A stretch of DNA of 64,000 nt from Sistotremastrum niveocremeum HHB9708 (taxonomy: Eukaryota; Basidiomycota; Agaricomycetes; Sistotremastrales; Sistotremastraceae): NCBI GenBank assembly GCA_001630475.1, contig KV419403.1, positions 433,387 to 497,386 of the forward strand, in the 5' to 3' direction. Below are positions 12,507 to 24,097 of this stretch, in pieces. Made by a program: the position numbers and the translations under genes. How positions within the stretch are numbered: the first letter of the stretch is position 1; every line of letters starts with the position of its first letter. The notes beneath the pieces were generated by a model that saw only the letters and a program-made list of their open reading frames with translations, was not told the origin of the DNA and ran no database searches.

Positions 12507-13288
12507 CTAAGTTGTAGAAGCCCCCACAAGAGTAGTGCTACTGAAATTTCGGAACGTGAGGCCCCTCGTCGGTCTTGAGGTCCTCTCGGAATCCAAGCTG
12601 AACCCAGATACACTGCTTGATACATCATTGGCATCCTTCAACGTTGCATTATATCCCTGGGATGTACCAGGAAGAGAGGACTTGCGGGACCGATGCTGCT
12701 TCTGCAAAAAGATCCAAGAGACGACGCACATGTCTCGCAATTCCGCAGCCTGTTTGGAGAGAACGAGGTATGGAGTAGGGTCTGCTTCTGCCATGAGGGG
12801 TTCGGCGAACTCTACTGTCACCAATCTCTCATGCGTAGAACGTGATGTGAGCTGATAAGGAGGTTATGAAAGGCAATACGTTGACGATGATGGAATCATG
12901 ACGTACCTCCCAAGTATTCAGTTTGCTATCCCTATTCCAAACATAAGTTTGGCCACGAGCGTCAGTGAAAAGCGCTGTTCTGTACCAATCATTAGTGCTG
13001 GACTAATTTTGCATTCTCAAGACAAAAAGCTCACGTATTTAGTCTCAGTTTACCATTCTTGAAGTCTATCATCTGAAATTGTCGCAATCCAATAGTGACC
13101 TTATCAAGTGCACTATTCCACGGATGCCATTGAAGAGTTGCAATCTCTTCGCCTCCGGCAATTCTGACCCTCGTTATCCTCGTCCGATTCAGATCAATCG
13201 TGTCGACGATATAGCAAAGACGCCCGCTGTCATCGACTATGGTTGTCGAGGTCGGATTTGGCGATGTAAGAAAGAGGTTGGTCGTCAT
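12507..13288 (-). CDS. DUF6593-type protein, tandem copy 2
   Basis: This has the same exon plan as copy 1: MTTNLFLTSPNPTSTTIVDD, then LQWHPWNSALDKVTIGLRQ and MIDFKNGKLRLNT, an intron, a TALFTDARGQTY-like segment, an intron, then HERLVTVEF and ELRDMCVVSWIFLQKQHRSR, ending in a Ser/Thr-rich tail (FSSTTLVGASTT). It lies head to tail with the other two. The intron positions match copy 1, so they arose by tandem duplication of a spliced gene. The function is unknown; short basidiomycete DUF6593 proteins of this kind have no assigned activity. Confidence 0.8.
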
Positions 13289-14337
13289 AGACTGCGATGA
13301 AGTTAAGAGCATGTTGAGTGCGTTGAGCGAAGGGGAGTCTTACAGGATAGAGTCGGAGATGATACTAGTTGAGGTAGAAGAGCAGGAAGCCACATGAGCG
13401 CATCATGAGAAGACTTCATTTCCGGGAGAAGCGCTCCAGTTCCAATAGCAAGTCCTTCCACGAGCTGATAAATTGGCAGGAAGCTGGACAGGCTTGAGAG
13501 ATAAGATCAGATTCCAGCCCCATCACTATCGCAGAGCAACACATTGCCGCATAGCAAATTCCGTAAATTTTGAGAACCATTCAAAGGGAGTTGATGAACG
13601 CCAGTACGGGACGAGCAAGATGTCGTGGAGCACATGATCAGTTTGGAATGACGATAGCGCGTTGCATGTCCAGCGTCTCAGCGTTCCTCGCACTTGTCCT
13701 CGCAAGCTCGCAGGAAGAACGTGAGCCGGTTCGGGCTGCGGCTTATTTTCCCGGATGACCCGAGGCCGGCATCGGCAACATCGGCAACACGGTGACATAT
13801 ACATTCTTCCGCCACTGTCCGGCGCTGCATTGTCGATCATGATTTTTTTCGGCGACCTGATGTCATGACGAGAATGTAGAGATGGTATAAAATTCTCACG
13901 ACCTCTTCTCATCTTACCTTTCTCTTAGAACTATTTCTTCTGACGAACGTGTAAATCATCGTGTGTTTGGTGAATAGATTTGTATGCCTGTGAAATCATT
14001 GAAATGGGACCACATGCTGACATCTATAAATAAGGTGTATGTCCACAGAGTGTGTCATTCCAGCCCTCAAACTCCCAGACGCGATTGGATACTTCGACCG
14101 GGGGGGGGGGGGCGGTGTTTTGAGAGAGATGGTGGTCGCTCGTTCGGAACACAATCTACGTGCATTCGTTGGACAGATGTGGTAATATCACGATCGAGCA
14201 GTAGAAGTGTTTTGTGATTGATAATAACAAATATGAGTGTCCGCGTTACAAATCATGAGTCTCTATAAGTGAGATCGGAATTATGCTGGATTGTGATGAT
14301 GCTTCTGGGTCCGCGGAAGGGTAAAGGAAATCTACTC
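13289..14337. other. Spacer between DUF6593 copies 2 and 3
   Basis: A stretch of about 1.05 kb without a supported gene. A minus-strand open frame at 13526-13912 includes a Cys/Arg-rich patch but nothing recognisable. A run of 13 G residues lies at 14100-14112. It is otherwise unremarkable. Confidence 0.45.
14100..14112. repeat. Poly-G run of 13
   Basis: Thirteen consecutive G residues in the spacer between DUF6593 copies. Its length may be uncertain in the assembly, and it could form a G-rich structure in single-stranded DNA. Confidence 0.9.
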
Positions 14338-15092
14338 TCAGTTCTCGGGTTCGGGAGGGGCAAACGGCTTTGAACTTTCGTAGCTTACGAAACTACTAGG
14401 CCGTGGAGAGTTGGAACGTTCTGATGGATATTGGGAAGCGGTTTCACTGTTGAATTGGAGTTCTGGGTTGAACTCCTGGTTGATGCCGGCGGCATTGTGT
14501 CTGTGTCTTCGCTGCTTTTCGAGGAAGAGCCAAGAGATTATGCACATGTCTTGGAGCTGCATTGCTCGGTCGTTCAAGGAGAGCATGGCGGGAGGGGCGG
14601 TTCCGACGAAGGATCCTTCGATGAGATCGACCGTAACGATTTTCTGTCTCGTATCTTTCGCCGTAAGCTGAATAAAGTTAGTAAATGCTATATTATTATC
14701 ATGCAGATGGAGACGCACCTCTAACACGTTCTTCTTCTTGTTCAACTTCCACTCATACGCGACTTGATTTGCATCACAGAACACAGCGGATCTGCTCGAA
14801 ATGTCAGTCAACTGCCATAAGGAATTTGTAAATAAACGCGCTCAGTGAGTAATAATTTCCCCTTCTTGAAATCCAACATGTTAAATTGCCTCCCTCCAAT
14901 AGTAACCCGATCGAAGCTGCTGTTGAACGAATGCCATTGGAGCGATGCGAGCTCAGCTCCATCGATCGCTCGTCTGACAACCGTCAAGGGTTTCCCTCTG
15001 TGCATCGTCGTTGTCACGGCGTAAGCCATTTTGCCAGTTTCAGTGACGATAGTTGTCGCGGTAGGATCTGGTGTAGTTAAATAAAACTTCAT
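14338..15092 (-). CDS. DUF6593-type protein, tandem copy 3
   Basis: The best preserved of the trio. It starts MKFYLTTPDPTATTIVTETG, then ASLQWHSFNSSFDRVTIGGRQ and MLDFKKGKLLLTE, an intron, a segment like SAVFCDANQVAYEWKLNKKK, an intron after the LE codons, then LTAKDTRQKIVTVDLI and AMQLQDMCIISWLFLEKQRR, ending FAPPEPEN. Copies 1 and 3 share the motif LTAKDT-KIV-V exactly, which suggests that they are the closer pair. A TTTTAAG box lies about 40 bp upstream of the ATG. The gene faces away from SMC6. Confidence 0.82.
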
Positions 15093-15501
15093 GGTGATGT
15101 ATTACAAGCGAGTGTGAGCGTTGTAGTGGGGAGCTTTTAAGAGGTAAAAGTAGAACGTCTTGCGCTGAGAGTGGGACAAGAAATGATGGTGAGTACGTCG
15201 TGAGGGATGTTGAAATTTTCGGCGTACCGTCAAAACCCCTCTCACAGAACCACATGCCAAAGAATGAACGCATGATCGCCGGTCCCTCGGGAAGAGGGGC
15301 CATGTTGGTGGAACGCTTCGAAGAGACAGATAACCGAAAATAGCCGTCGGCTGTTGCTAGCCGAGCGTGTGCCGAGCGCTGCCGAAGCATCCCCTGGAAC
15401 CCTGAGAAAAATGTCACTCGCGTGACACAAAAGAAGTCGCTTTGTGTGTACTTGTTGACGCGTCGCGTTCACCCTTCTTTTGTGGCACCATCCATCTAGT
15501 C
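15093..15501. promoter_or_regulatory. Divergent promoter region, DUF6593 copy 3 / SMC6
   Basis: About 0.4 kb between two start codons that point away from each other, so both promoters must lie here. An A/T-rich TTTTAAG box is visible on the DUF6593 side; no clear TATA box is seen on the SMC6 side. Confidence 0.5.
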
Positions 15502-18500
15502 ATGCCATCTAAACGGCGCAATCAGGACAGCAGCGACGTCGAGGAGAGCGCGACGCCTTCAAAGCGAGCTCGCGTCAGCGAAGATCGGGATTCCGAAGAG
15601 CCCGAGTTTACTCAAGGCACCCAGTCTCAACGCGATGAGCCCATCGACATCGACGAAGACGAGGAAGAACCTTCGCAATCGAACAAGCGTTCAAAAGGAA
15701 AGAAGAAACCTGCTCGCGAAGAGGAAGAGGAAGAAGAAGCAGAAGAAAGCAATGAGGAGGAGGATGTCGACGCAAATGAAGAAAACTTCAGAAAGGAGCA
15801 TCTGGAATCCATTCGAAAGTCTATTGCGGAGAAGGCCAATCAACAGGGGGTAGGCCATCGAAGCCACAGTATGTCATCTTTACTGACTTTGCATTAGGCT
15901 CCCGGCAAGGTCGCTATTATCAAGAAAATCGAGCTTCACAACGTAAACTGTCCCCGTTTGCATCGGCTTTTATGCTCATTATAGTGGTAGTTCATGTGTC
16001 ACAAGCGACTTACCGTCAACTTGGGAGAGCAGATTAATTTCATCATCGGTATGCGCTTCTTACATCCTCAGTTAACAATCGCTGACGGATCGGGCACAGG
16101 ACACAACGGCAGTATGTGTGGTCAATTAAATTTCTATCCTTGACTCAAAAGTACTTGCAGGTGGTAAGAGCGCCATTCTAACGGCCTTGGTTCTCGCCCT
16201 CGGCACTAAAGCTTCCATGACTGGACGCGGAAGTGGGATTAAGTCCTTTGTCATGGAAGGCGAAAAGTGAGCATATACACTCCTCCATCGTCTTCGTCCT
16301 AACGTTCTCTTAGGGTAGCCGAAGTTGAAGTCACGATCAAGAACGAAGGCCCCGAGGCATACAAACCTGAAGTATATGGGAAATCTATCGTCGTCAGCCG
16401 TCGATTCACCTCCGAAGGATCCTCCAACTACAAAATACAGACGGAGCATAAGAAGACCGTTTCCACTAAGCGCGAAGAGTTGACTGCTATGTGCGATCAC
16501 ATGCAGCTTCAGATGGACAATCCGATGAATGTACTGACGCAAGGTCAGCTGTCTGTACTCTTCGTACCTTACTTTCAGCTGAGCGATGTGTCAGATTCCT
16601 CGCGTCAGTTCTTGTCCTTCACCCATCCTCGCGAAAAGTATCAAGTGCGTCTCTGATGCCGCTGGTTGACAGTATCACGTTCCTCTAATCATTTGTTATC
16701 TTAGCTCTTTCTTCGTGGAACTCAGCTTGCTCAATTGATGGAGGAGTATGAGATTTGTGCCGAGAACATCGCAAAAGCAAAGCGTCTCATCGAGCAAAAA
16801 CGAGCTATCATCCCAGAGCTTAAAGAGAACATGAACATGTACAAGGGCCGCGTAAAAGAGGCCGAGAAAATGATAGCTCGCAGAGATGGCGTCGAAGCGT
16901 TGAAGGCGGAGTTAGCTTGGGCTCACATTAAAGGGAAGGAACAGGTGAAACTAAGACAAACATTGCCCTAGCCCATCTCTGACTTGGCCTAGGAACTCGA
17001 AAAAGCCATCCGCGACGGTTCCAAACTCCAAGAGAAGATCGCAACACTACGAAAGTCTCTCCAAGAAGCTGAGGTATACAAGGTCCCACTTTCCTGTCAT
17101 CACTCTCAGATCAATCATTTTCAGATCAACTCCGAGAAATCAGCTGAGAACTTGGCGACCATTGAAGCTTTGGTCGCACAGGGCGACGACTTGACGCCAT
17201 TGACGGCTCGCAAACAGGAATTGGGCGATCTGATCAAGGCGAATAAGGAAGAGGTCTTGCAAGCCACGGTGTGTGGAAAGGATTCCAATGGATATTGTTG
17301 TCTGAAATATCTTTAGGCCAACGAGAGGGAGATCAACGAAGCAGTGCGGCGTTGCAACGATACGATCGACTCATTGACCAAGAAGATTGAAGAGGCACTC
17401 GCCAAACTTCGTGAAGATCGCCAAGGCAAAGAAGAAGCGATCCTCGCGAAGATCAAAGACGAAGAGGAGAAGCTTGCGAAGATCACCGAAAGAATACGTG
17501 ACATTCCTGACGAGATCCGCACCCAGAAGGACAGGAAAGCCGAAATCGACAACGTCGGTAACAGCATGAAATCCGACATGGACAGGCTTCGGGGCGAGAT
17601 AGTCGGATGTGAATCCCAGATTACTCAGATTCGGGACACGGCTAGGAACGAGTTGGCCAAGTTCGGTGAGAACCTGGGTCCAGTTCTCGCAGCCATCCAG
17701 AGTGAGTCCTGGACGGGACAAGCTCCTCTGGGCCCCATCGGTAAATACGTGAAGCTCAGAGATGAGAAATGGGCCCCTATTTTCCGAATTATGCTTGGTA
17801 GCCAGATGTCTGGTTTCGTTGTCGAGAACGGTCAAGACCGTCAGAAGCTCTTAAGGATCATGCAACAATACCGCTGGTATGCCTCATCCTAAGATCTTCT
17901 CGCTATAACTGAGTTCCTACTCTAGCTCGAATACTTCGATCGTCGTTGCGAAGTTTGATCTATTCGATTACAGCCGGGGTGAACCAGCTCCGGAATACCT
18001 CACTGCACTTAGAGCTTTGGATGTAAGTGTTTGATTTGTTTCATTTCTAACCGGTATCAAATATTGACGATGTCAAGATTGAGAACGAATGGGTCAAACG
18101 GGTGCTTATCAACGGCTCCCACATCGAAAGTATCTATCTCTCCGATACTCGTGCACAAGGAGAGCATTTGCTCTCGACTATCCCCCGAGGCGGAACAGCG
18201 TGGTCCTTGGATCTGTTCATCGTCCGAAAGTAAGTCTGGTCAATTCCCTTAAGCCTAACCTATCCTAATTACTTTCGCTCAGCTTCGGTGGTGGGAGTGG
18301 GAAATCCACTAACTTCATGGAAAAGTTGAGGCACGAAGATAAAAGGCACCAGTTGTTCATCGGTGGAAGCATTACAGATAATGTCAAGTCAGTATTTACT
18401 TACTGAGTCACGTTTATTTGCCCCTTACTGGTTGTTGACTCCTGTCAGCCGCTGGACAGAGCGGAAAGCGGATCTGGAGCGGCAACTGCAAGAAATCAAT

Positions 18501-20160
18501 CTGCGTGGACGGGGATTCAGGCAAACTCATGACGAAATCACTAGAACTCTGAAAGCGCTCGATGTAAGTGCCATGAAATGATGTGTACCGCCTTGACTAA
18601 CTAGTGGATTCAGGACGAGAACCGTCGACTATCCCAGGAGAAAACTCAGCGTGATCGAAAAATCAGCAATTTCAGGAACGAATTGCATCAAGACGCTCCT
18701 GTGGACTTGACAGTTTTGGAAGAATCAAGAAACGTGAGCGCTCGTGGGGTTGTACGAGTCACTAGTCCTCATCTTGATCTAGGAAACAAAAGAGGAGAAG
18801 CAGTCCTTGCTTGATCAGTTCGTCCCCATCACAGCTCGCAAGCAGGCAGCCAACGATGCGAATCGACCACTCGTGAAGGAGCAAGACGATATTCGCAAGA
18901 AGATACGCGACATCGAGGATAAGAAGCACGAGGTCTCCGTACGTCTTGCCCTCCTCAATTTCGAGCCTGTAGGTATTTACAATGGCGGACGTAGGAACAA
19001 CTCGAGAAAGCCACCATGGATCATCTGAAGGCCAAGAATGCCGTCACTCATTGGACAGGTGCTCTTCAGCGTGAAGAGAAAAAAGTCACCGAGCATCAAG
19101 AGATGCAAAGCGTCCTTGAAACTGAATTCGAAGTATGTCTGCAAACCCCAAGTTAGTGCTGCATATACTAAATGATACTCGCTAAGGAATGGACCGTTGC
19201 AGCGACAGAGAATTTCGCCCTCGTCGAAAATCCTAGAAAGGCACCGTTGGTGAAGAAAGAGCTCGACAGTCTGAAAGCGGCGCTCGAAAAGGGTGACCAG
19301 GAGTACGTCTCACATATTTGTTGCAGCTGCGAAGAATTAAGCTTCTTTAGACGCGGCTATACGCTTGAGGAAGCCGAAGATGACCTGATTCGGGCCAAAG
19401 AGATCTACCGTAAAGCGGGTCTCGAGATCAAGACCATGGACGAATTGACTAAGGTGGCGCTTTGATGTACTTCATAAATGACGGAATTGCTCACTTGGCT
19501 AAACATAGGCGCTCAGCGACGCTCTGAACGACCGAATGCGCAAATGGGCGTTTTTCCGCGATTTCCGCACTCTTCAAACGAAAGAGATGTTTGCCTATCT
19601 TTTAGGACATCGTGGCTACTTTGGTGTCTTGAAAATCGATCATATTAAATGCGAGATGTCACTCAAGGTGATCACCCAACCAGTGGCCCTTCAATTAGGA
19701 AGATTAACCTTCGCCACCAGGTCCGCACCGACGACCAAGCGAACACACAAGGCAAAGATAAGGATCCTAAAGCGCTGAGCGGCGGGGAGAAGAGTTATTC
19801 GACAATCTGTCTTTTGCTTGCTATGTGGAGGTCTATGAGTTGCCCCGTGCGGTGCTTGGGTACGTCTCCCTGATCTTTCTTATTGACATGTACTCATCCG
19901 CCTGTAGATGAATTCGACGTATTTATGGATAGCGTAAACAGACGGTTCGCCTTCTCTCCCCTTCATGCACACGATCAATTCTGACGTCGACATACAGCAT
20001 CAGTATGAAGCTCATGATCAGCGAGGCTAACATCGCGGAGGCTACCCAACACATTCTCATCACGCCACAAGATATGAGTGCTATCCAGCTGGGCTCGACC
20101 GTTCGAGTTCAAAGAATGAATGATCCTGGAAGAAACCAGGGTATCCTGGCAGCGGTCTAA
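15502..20160 (+). CDS. SMC6: SMC6, Smc5/6 complex ATPase
   Basis: Structural maintenance of chromosomes protein 6, an ATPase that with Smc5 guards recombination and replication forks in the nucleus. The start [16 protein letters not shown] opens a basic and acidic N-terminal extension. The head domain follows: [19 protein letters not shown], then the Walker A motif GHNGSGK, which is made exactly by splicing an intron out between GHNG and GK. Then come [12 protein letters not shown], a long coiled coil ([16 protein letters not shown] and others), a hinge around [18 protein letters not shown] and a second coiled coil. At the end lie the ABC signature [16 protein letters not shown], Walker [15 protein letters not shown] and a tail ending [10 protein letters not shown]. 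There are many short introns. Length and order fit the family and the gene looks whole. Confidence 0.95.
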
Positions 20161-20363
20161 TTTATGCTGACGATGTTCCTTTCCGGGCTGATGTTCGTAT
20201 GCTGAACAAGACTATCGGAACAGGAGGAAGGACTAATGGCCTACAATATCTTGGTACTAATGTGACTTACGAGCTTTTTAATGCACACTATGTCTTGGAA
20301 ATTATTATACAGAACTAAGCATGTTTGAAACGACATGTTCGGGAGCGTCGGTGCCTGAAGTCA

Positions 20364-21719
20364 ATGCCGACCCGTGTCTTTTCATGCGGTTCAAATGCTT
20401 GCGGTCAACTCTCCTTGACACACACCGACGATGCGCATACGTTTTCCGAGACACAATGGTCGATGCCACCTCCTCGCGATGCAAAGTTGATCAAAATCGC
20501 ATGCGGAGGGAACCATACCCTGGCATTATTCGACGATGGGGATCTTTGGGGCTGTGGAAGTGGGAGCAAAGGTCAACTGGGCGAATCGGGGAGCCGCACG
20601 GCTTTCAAGAGGATCGAATGGGCAGTGGATGGGATAGAGGCGATGGATCTGTATAGGGTTGTGGACGTGGGATGTACTTGGGAATCCAGCTTCGTCGTTT
20701 TACGGCACTCTGGAAACGACGGCGACGGCGGCACCAACGAAGACGATATTCTCCTGTCTATGGGGTCGAATGACTTTGGCATCCTTGGTCGCGATCCTAT
20801 GCGTTCGCAACCAGACAAACCCTATGGTCGTGTGGACCTTACTCAAGTCGCCTACACTGCGAAGACGTTGACGAGAGGTCGACGGCCACCTATCAAGATT
20901 CGACAACTACATACAGGCGTTAACCACATCATACTCATTCTATCACTATATACTCCTGAAGATCAAAACCATACAGATGAAGAAATAATCGTCGGATGGG
21001 GAGCAGCACGACATGGCCAGCTTGGTGTCCCCCCGTCGTCCAAGTCTCAGACATTACTATCACAACCCACCATCATCCGTGTCCAACCCCCGGACACGAA
21101 GCCAGGACCTGTACGAGTGCAAACCATGGCGCTCGGGAACCAGCATTCAGTTATCCTTGTCGAAGATGGGACTGTCCAATCATTCGGCTCGAATCGAAAA
21201 TCGCAGCTCATGCAAACACCATCCACCAATCCAAGCTCTCATATTCGCGATGTCGCATGTACGTGGAATGGGACATATATCCATGCGCAGAGCCCGCCCG
21301 AACCCGAAGACTGGTCTAGGTGGTCGATAGAAGGATGCGGAAGCAACACGCATTGTCAGCTGGCGACTCCGGACACCTCCGTCACTTCTCGAATAGTCGA
21401 GTTCCCATTCAGTCAGTCTTCGCGGCGACTGGTGAAAGTTGTCTGTGGCTCCGAACATATACTGGCTCTCTTTGAGAGTGTCCAAGAGGCAGGAGCGGAA
21501 GGCGAGACCGAAGTGTGGGGTTGGGGTTGGAACGAACACGGCAATCTTGGCTTGGGACATACGAAGGACGTCTCCGAGCCCGTGTGTATCTGGCCCCAAC
21601 GCGACAGCAAAGGTCAGGATGTCGAGAAAGGGAGAGTGGTGGGGGTATGGGCAGGATGTGGAACGAGCTGGATCGCCGTTGAAAGCAACCAAGAAAGCTT
21701 GCCAAGCTCTTTGGCTTAA
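20364..21719 (+). CDS. RCC1-repeat protein (ATS1-like)
   Basis: A single uninterrupted frame. The start at MPTRVFSCGSNACGQLSL is preferred because the first RCC1 blade begins there; an in-frame ATG at 20325 would add 13 residues. Repeats carry the family pattern of GSN/GCG-x-GQLG and a following IACGGNHTLAL-like strand: for example GCGSGSKGQLGESG, GSNDFGILGRD, GWGAARHGQLGVP, ALGNQHSVILVEDG, GCGSNTHCQLAT, VCGSEHILALFE and WGWNEHGNLGLGHT. This makes a seven-bladed propeller. The size and the lack of other domains resemble fungal Ats1 and animal SERGEF, but RCC1 propellers serve many roles, so the partner is not known. Confidence 0.85.
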   Translation: MPTRVFSCGSNACGQLSLTHTDDAHTFSETQWSMPPPRDAKLIKIACGGNHTLALFDDGDLWGCGSGSKGQLGESGSRTAFKRIEWAVDGIEAMDLYRVVDVGCTWESSFVVLRHSGNDGDGGTNEDDILLSMGSNDFGILGRDPMRSQPDKPYGRVDLTQVAYTAKTLTRGRRPPIKIRQLHTGVNHIILILSLYTPEDQNHTDEEIIVGWGAARHGQLGVPPSSKSQTLLSQPTIIRVQPPDTKPGPVRVQTMALGNQHSVILVEDGTVQSFGSNRKSQLMQTPSTNPSSHIRDVACTWNGTYIHAQSPPEPEDWSRWSIEGCGSNTHCQLATPDTSVTSRIVEFPFSQSSRRLVKVVCGSEHILALFESVQEAGAEGETEVWGWGWNEHGNLGLGHTKDVSEPVCIWPQRDSKGQDVEKGRVVGVWAGCGTSWIAVESNQESLPSSLA

Positions 21720-21828
21720 TCCCCTTCGCACATGAGTCCGTCTGCCTACGCCGAGTCAAAGACATCAGCGTCTGCAGTGGTGTCAGTACTTGGCTGGCTT
21801 GCTGGACGAGGGCGCACGAACCTGCAAA

Positions 21829-23446
21829 TTAATAATCCTCGAGCCACTTGTGTCTGAGGAGGGTGGATGCATCACTTCGATCGGCGGGACGAAGATGAAG
21901 CATTTCTCTTAGAAAGCTTCCGCATTCGTACAACTCTTGGCCCTTGATGGGGATGTACTTCTGCAGGATCTCCTCGACCGGGAGAGAATCAAACTCTGTG
22001 ATTCTTCTGAGACGGCCTAAGAATATGTCTCAATGTTGCATCGCAGCGACAATGAGGAAGCACGAACCTCTCTCGAAATATTGCTTGGTCCTCCCCGTAC
22101 TCCGGCCGTCTTCGCCCGTCATCTCATCAGGAAACGACTCCCCGGTGTACTCGATCATCTTTGCCAGCGCATCATCTTCTGTTGTCCATCCCTTCTCCGC
22201 TTGAGGATTGAACAGCCAGGCTCCTGTCAGGAGCTCGAATGTGCAACAACCCAGACTCCATATATCCACTGGAGTAGACCAGGGCAATCCAAGAATGACT
22301 TCAGGAGCTCGGAGTTCAAGTGGTTGGACTGTGTGGGTGGAGTGAGGCTCGGACGGGCATGCTATATGCTAAATGAGTAAATGTAGGATGAACTGAACTA
22401 TAAAGGGCTCACAATGTCCGAAGTCTATGAGCTTTATCTGGATGGATGAGGAGGGCGATGATGGGGAATACTTCAGTGGTTGGGAGGTATGTTGTTGAAT
22501 CTTACGACCCAATGAATCTATTACTGGGCGAGACGACGGAGGTTCGGTCGTGAGTGAGTGTTCAACGAATGAGTCGAGGTCTTGTGGAATTGTCAGCATA
22601 TTGTCGGGTTTGATGTCTGTTTTCAAATTGTGTTTAGCATGTGCGTAGCGATAAGACGAATTGACGTTCGGCACGTACCAGTATGCACGATACGACATTC
22701 CCGATGCACATAGTCAAGTGCCTGAAGCACCTGTCTCAATATCGTCTTCACCATTCCTTGTGGCAACATCAAGCCTTCAGAGCGCCTTCGAATGCTGCCT
22801 ACACCTTCCCCAAGTACTTCAGATACAAGACATAAATGGCTGACATCTTCTCCGGCCTCTTTCCCTGTGATGGAAAAATGATCCAGAATTGACAGGATGT
22901 GCTTGTACCCTGGATGTGCTGGGTTCGTATTCTTGAGACGATGCAGAAGTTTGAGCTCGAGCTCGAGGGAAATATGGTGCGTCTTCGTGGCATGCGCCGA
23001 TAAAATCTTCAGAGCGACGTATCTCTTTTCCCTATCAGAAGGCGAAGAACATCAGTATCAACATTTCTGATACGACAGAGCATTCGAAAGCATAAAGCAT
23101 ACACAAGATCTCTGGCCAACCAAACGTTTGAATCTCTTCCCCAACCTAGCTTTCTCACTATGTTGTATCGTCCGTCACCAAGATGTTCGCCGACTCGAGC
23201 AGCGTAATATCCATAGCCCTCATTAGCAGGTATTTCTAGAGGCTCTTCTGAGCGTCCAGCGAGTCTGGATGGTCGGTTGGCCGTGCTCTTTGGAGCAGTC
23301 AAGCTGAACTTGCGCTTTGCTGGAGAGTTGAGACCGCTTGAGATAGGCTGCACTGCTTTGACCTGTTCGAGGACGTTTCTGCGACATCTCCTTAGCCCAA
23401 TGTTGAGCATTTTAGACCGTCCACAGAGCAAGACGTGTGGAACCAA
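21829..23446 (-). CDS. SRPK-like serine/threonine kinase
   Basis: A spliced minus-strand gene with all kinase landmarks in frame. After an N-terminal extension of about 75 residues come GYYAARVGEHLGDGRYNIV (glycine loop) and VALKILSAH (lysine). Then come CRIVHTDIKPDNML (catalytic loop with the HTD form typical of SRPK kinases), LIDFGH (DFG), RAPEVILG (APE), DIWSLGCCTFELLTG, and the C-terminal RPADRSDASTLLRHKWLEDY before the stop. Between catalytic loop and DFG is a Ser/Pro-rich insert of about 50 residues, as in SRPK split kinases. Family members phosphorylate SR splicing factors. Unlike the two copies at the left edge, this one looks whole. An internal start at 23410 is also possible. Confidence 0.85.
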
Positions 23447-24043
23447 GCGTTGAGCTCGTCCCAGTGCTGGTGAGGTGAAAGCATCGTCATGGGTGCGGCG
23501 GTATCGGCGTATTCTCCGGATTTCTTGACTGAGCCCGCAACTTGGTCAATTGACGAGCCAGCGTGTTTCAGGTTTCAACCTATGTTCTTTCATTGATGCA
23601 AAGTCTGCATTTTTCCCTGGCCATTAATTCCGGTAGGTTACTCCCACTGCATTCTTGGTTTGTACATGTTACAACGGTGCCGATGCGAATCATTGATATT
23701 ATCGCATTCATTAAGGACCTAATCTTCACGTACTCTTCTGTACGGTCCTTATCGAAGTCAGGGTTTTCTAGGAGCAACATGTGGTGAATGTGGTTCACGG
23801 CATCCAAACGTCTTCGCCAATGTGGCACCGTGGTAAATGGCTGGGATAACGAGCCTATCATCAAGGCTCTCGCGGAACGGCGCAGGGTTTTCTTGCTCTC
23901 GACTCTATAAGGTCAACGAGGAGTATCGTCGAACATCTAGAGCACCCCGGGAGAGATAGGGCATTCTCGCCGACGGCCTCGTTTTCCCAACTGTATTCGT
24001 CGCATGTTCTACCGTGACAAAGGTTTCCCTCAGATGGTAGCCT
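23447..24043. other. Spacer, no supported gene
   Basis: Short open frames occur on both strands (for example minus 23580-23864) with no recognised similarity. The region must hold the promoters of the kinase (leftward) and the first desaturase (rightward). Confidence 0.4.
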
Positions 24044-24050
24044 ATATAAT
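24044..24050 (+). promoter_or_regulatory. TATA box of desaturase 1
   Basis: TATATAA lies 48 bp before the ATG at 24098. The spacing fits a TATA element with a short leader. Confidence 0.5.
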
Positions 24051-24097
24051 CAGTCCTTGGATCTCAACGTTCTGCCACTACAGACTACTCTGCTGAG

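Noticed and set aside
13526-13912. Cys-rich minus-strand open frame as a small secreted protein gene
   Set aside because: No signal peptide, no clear start context and no similarity; probably chance.
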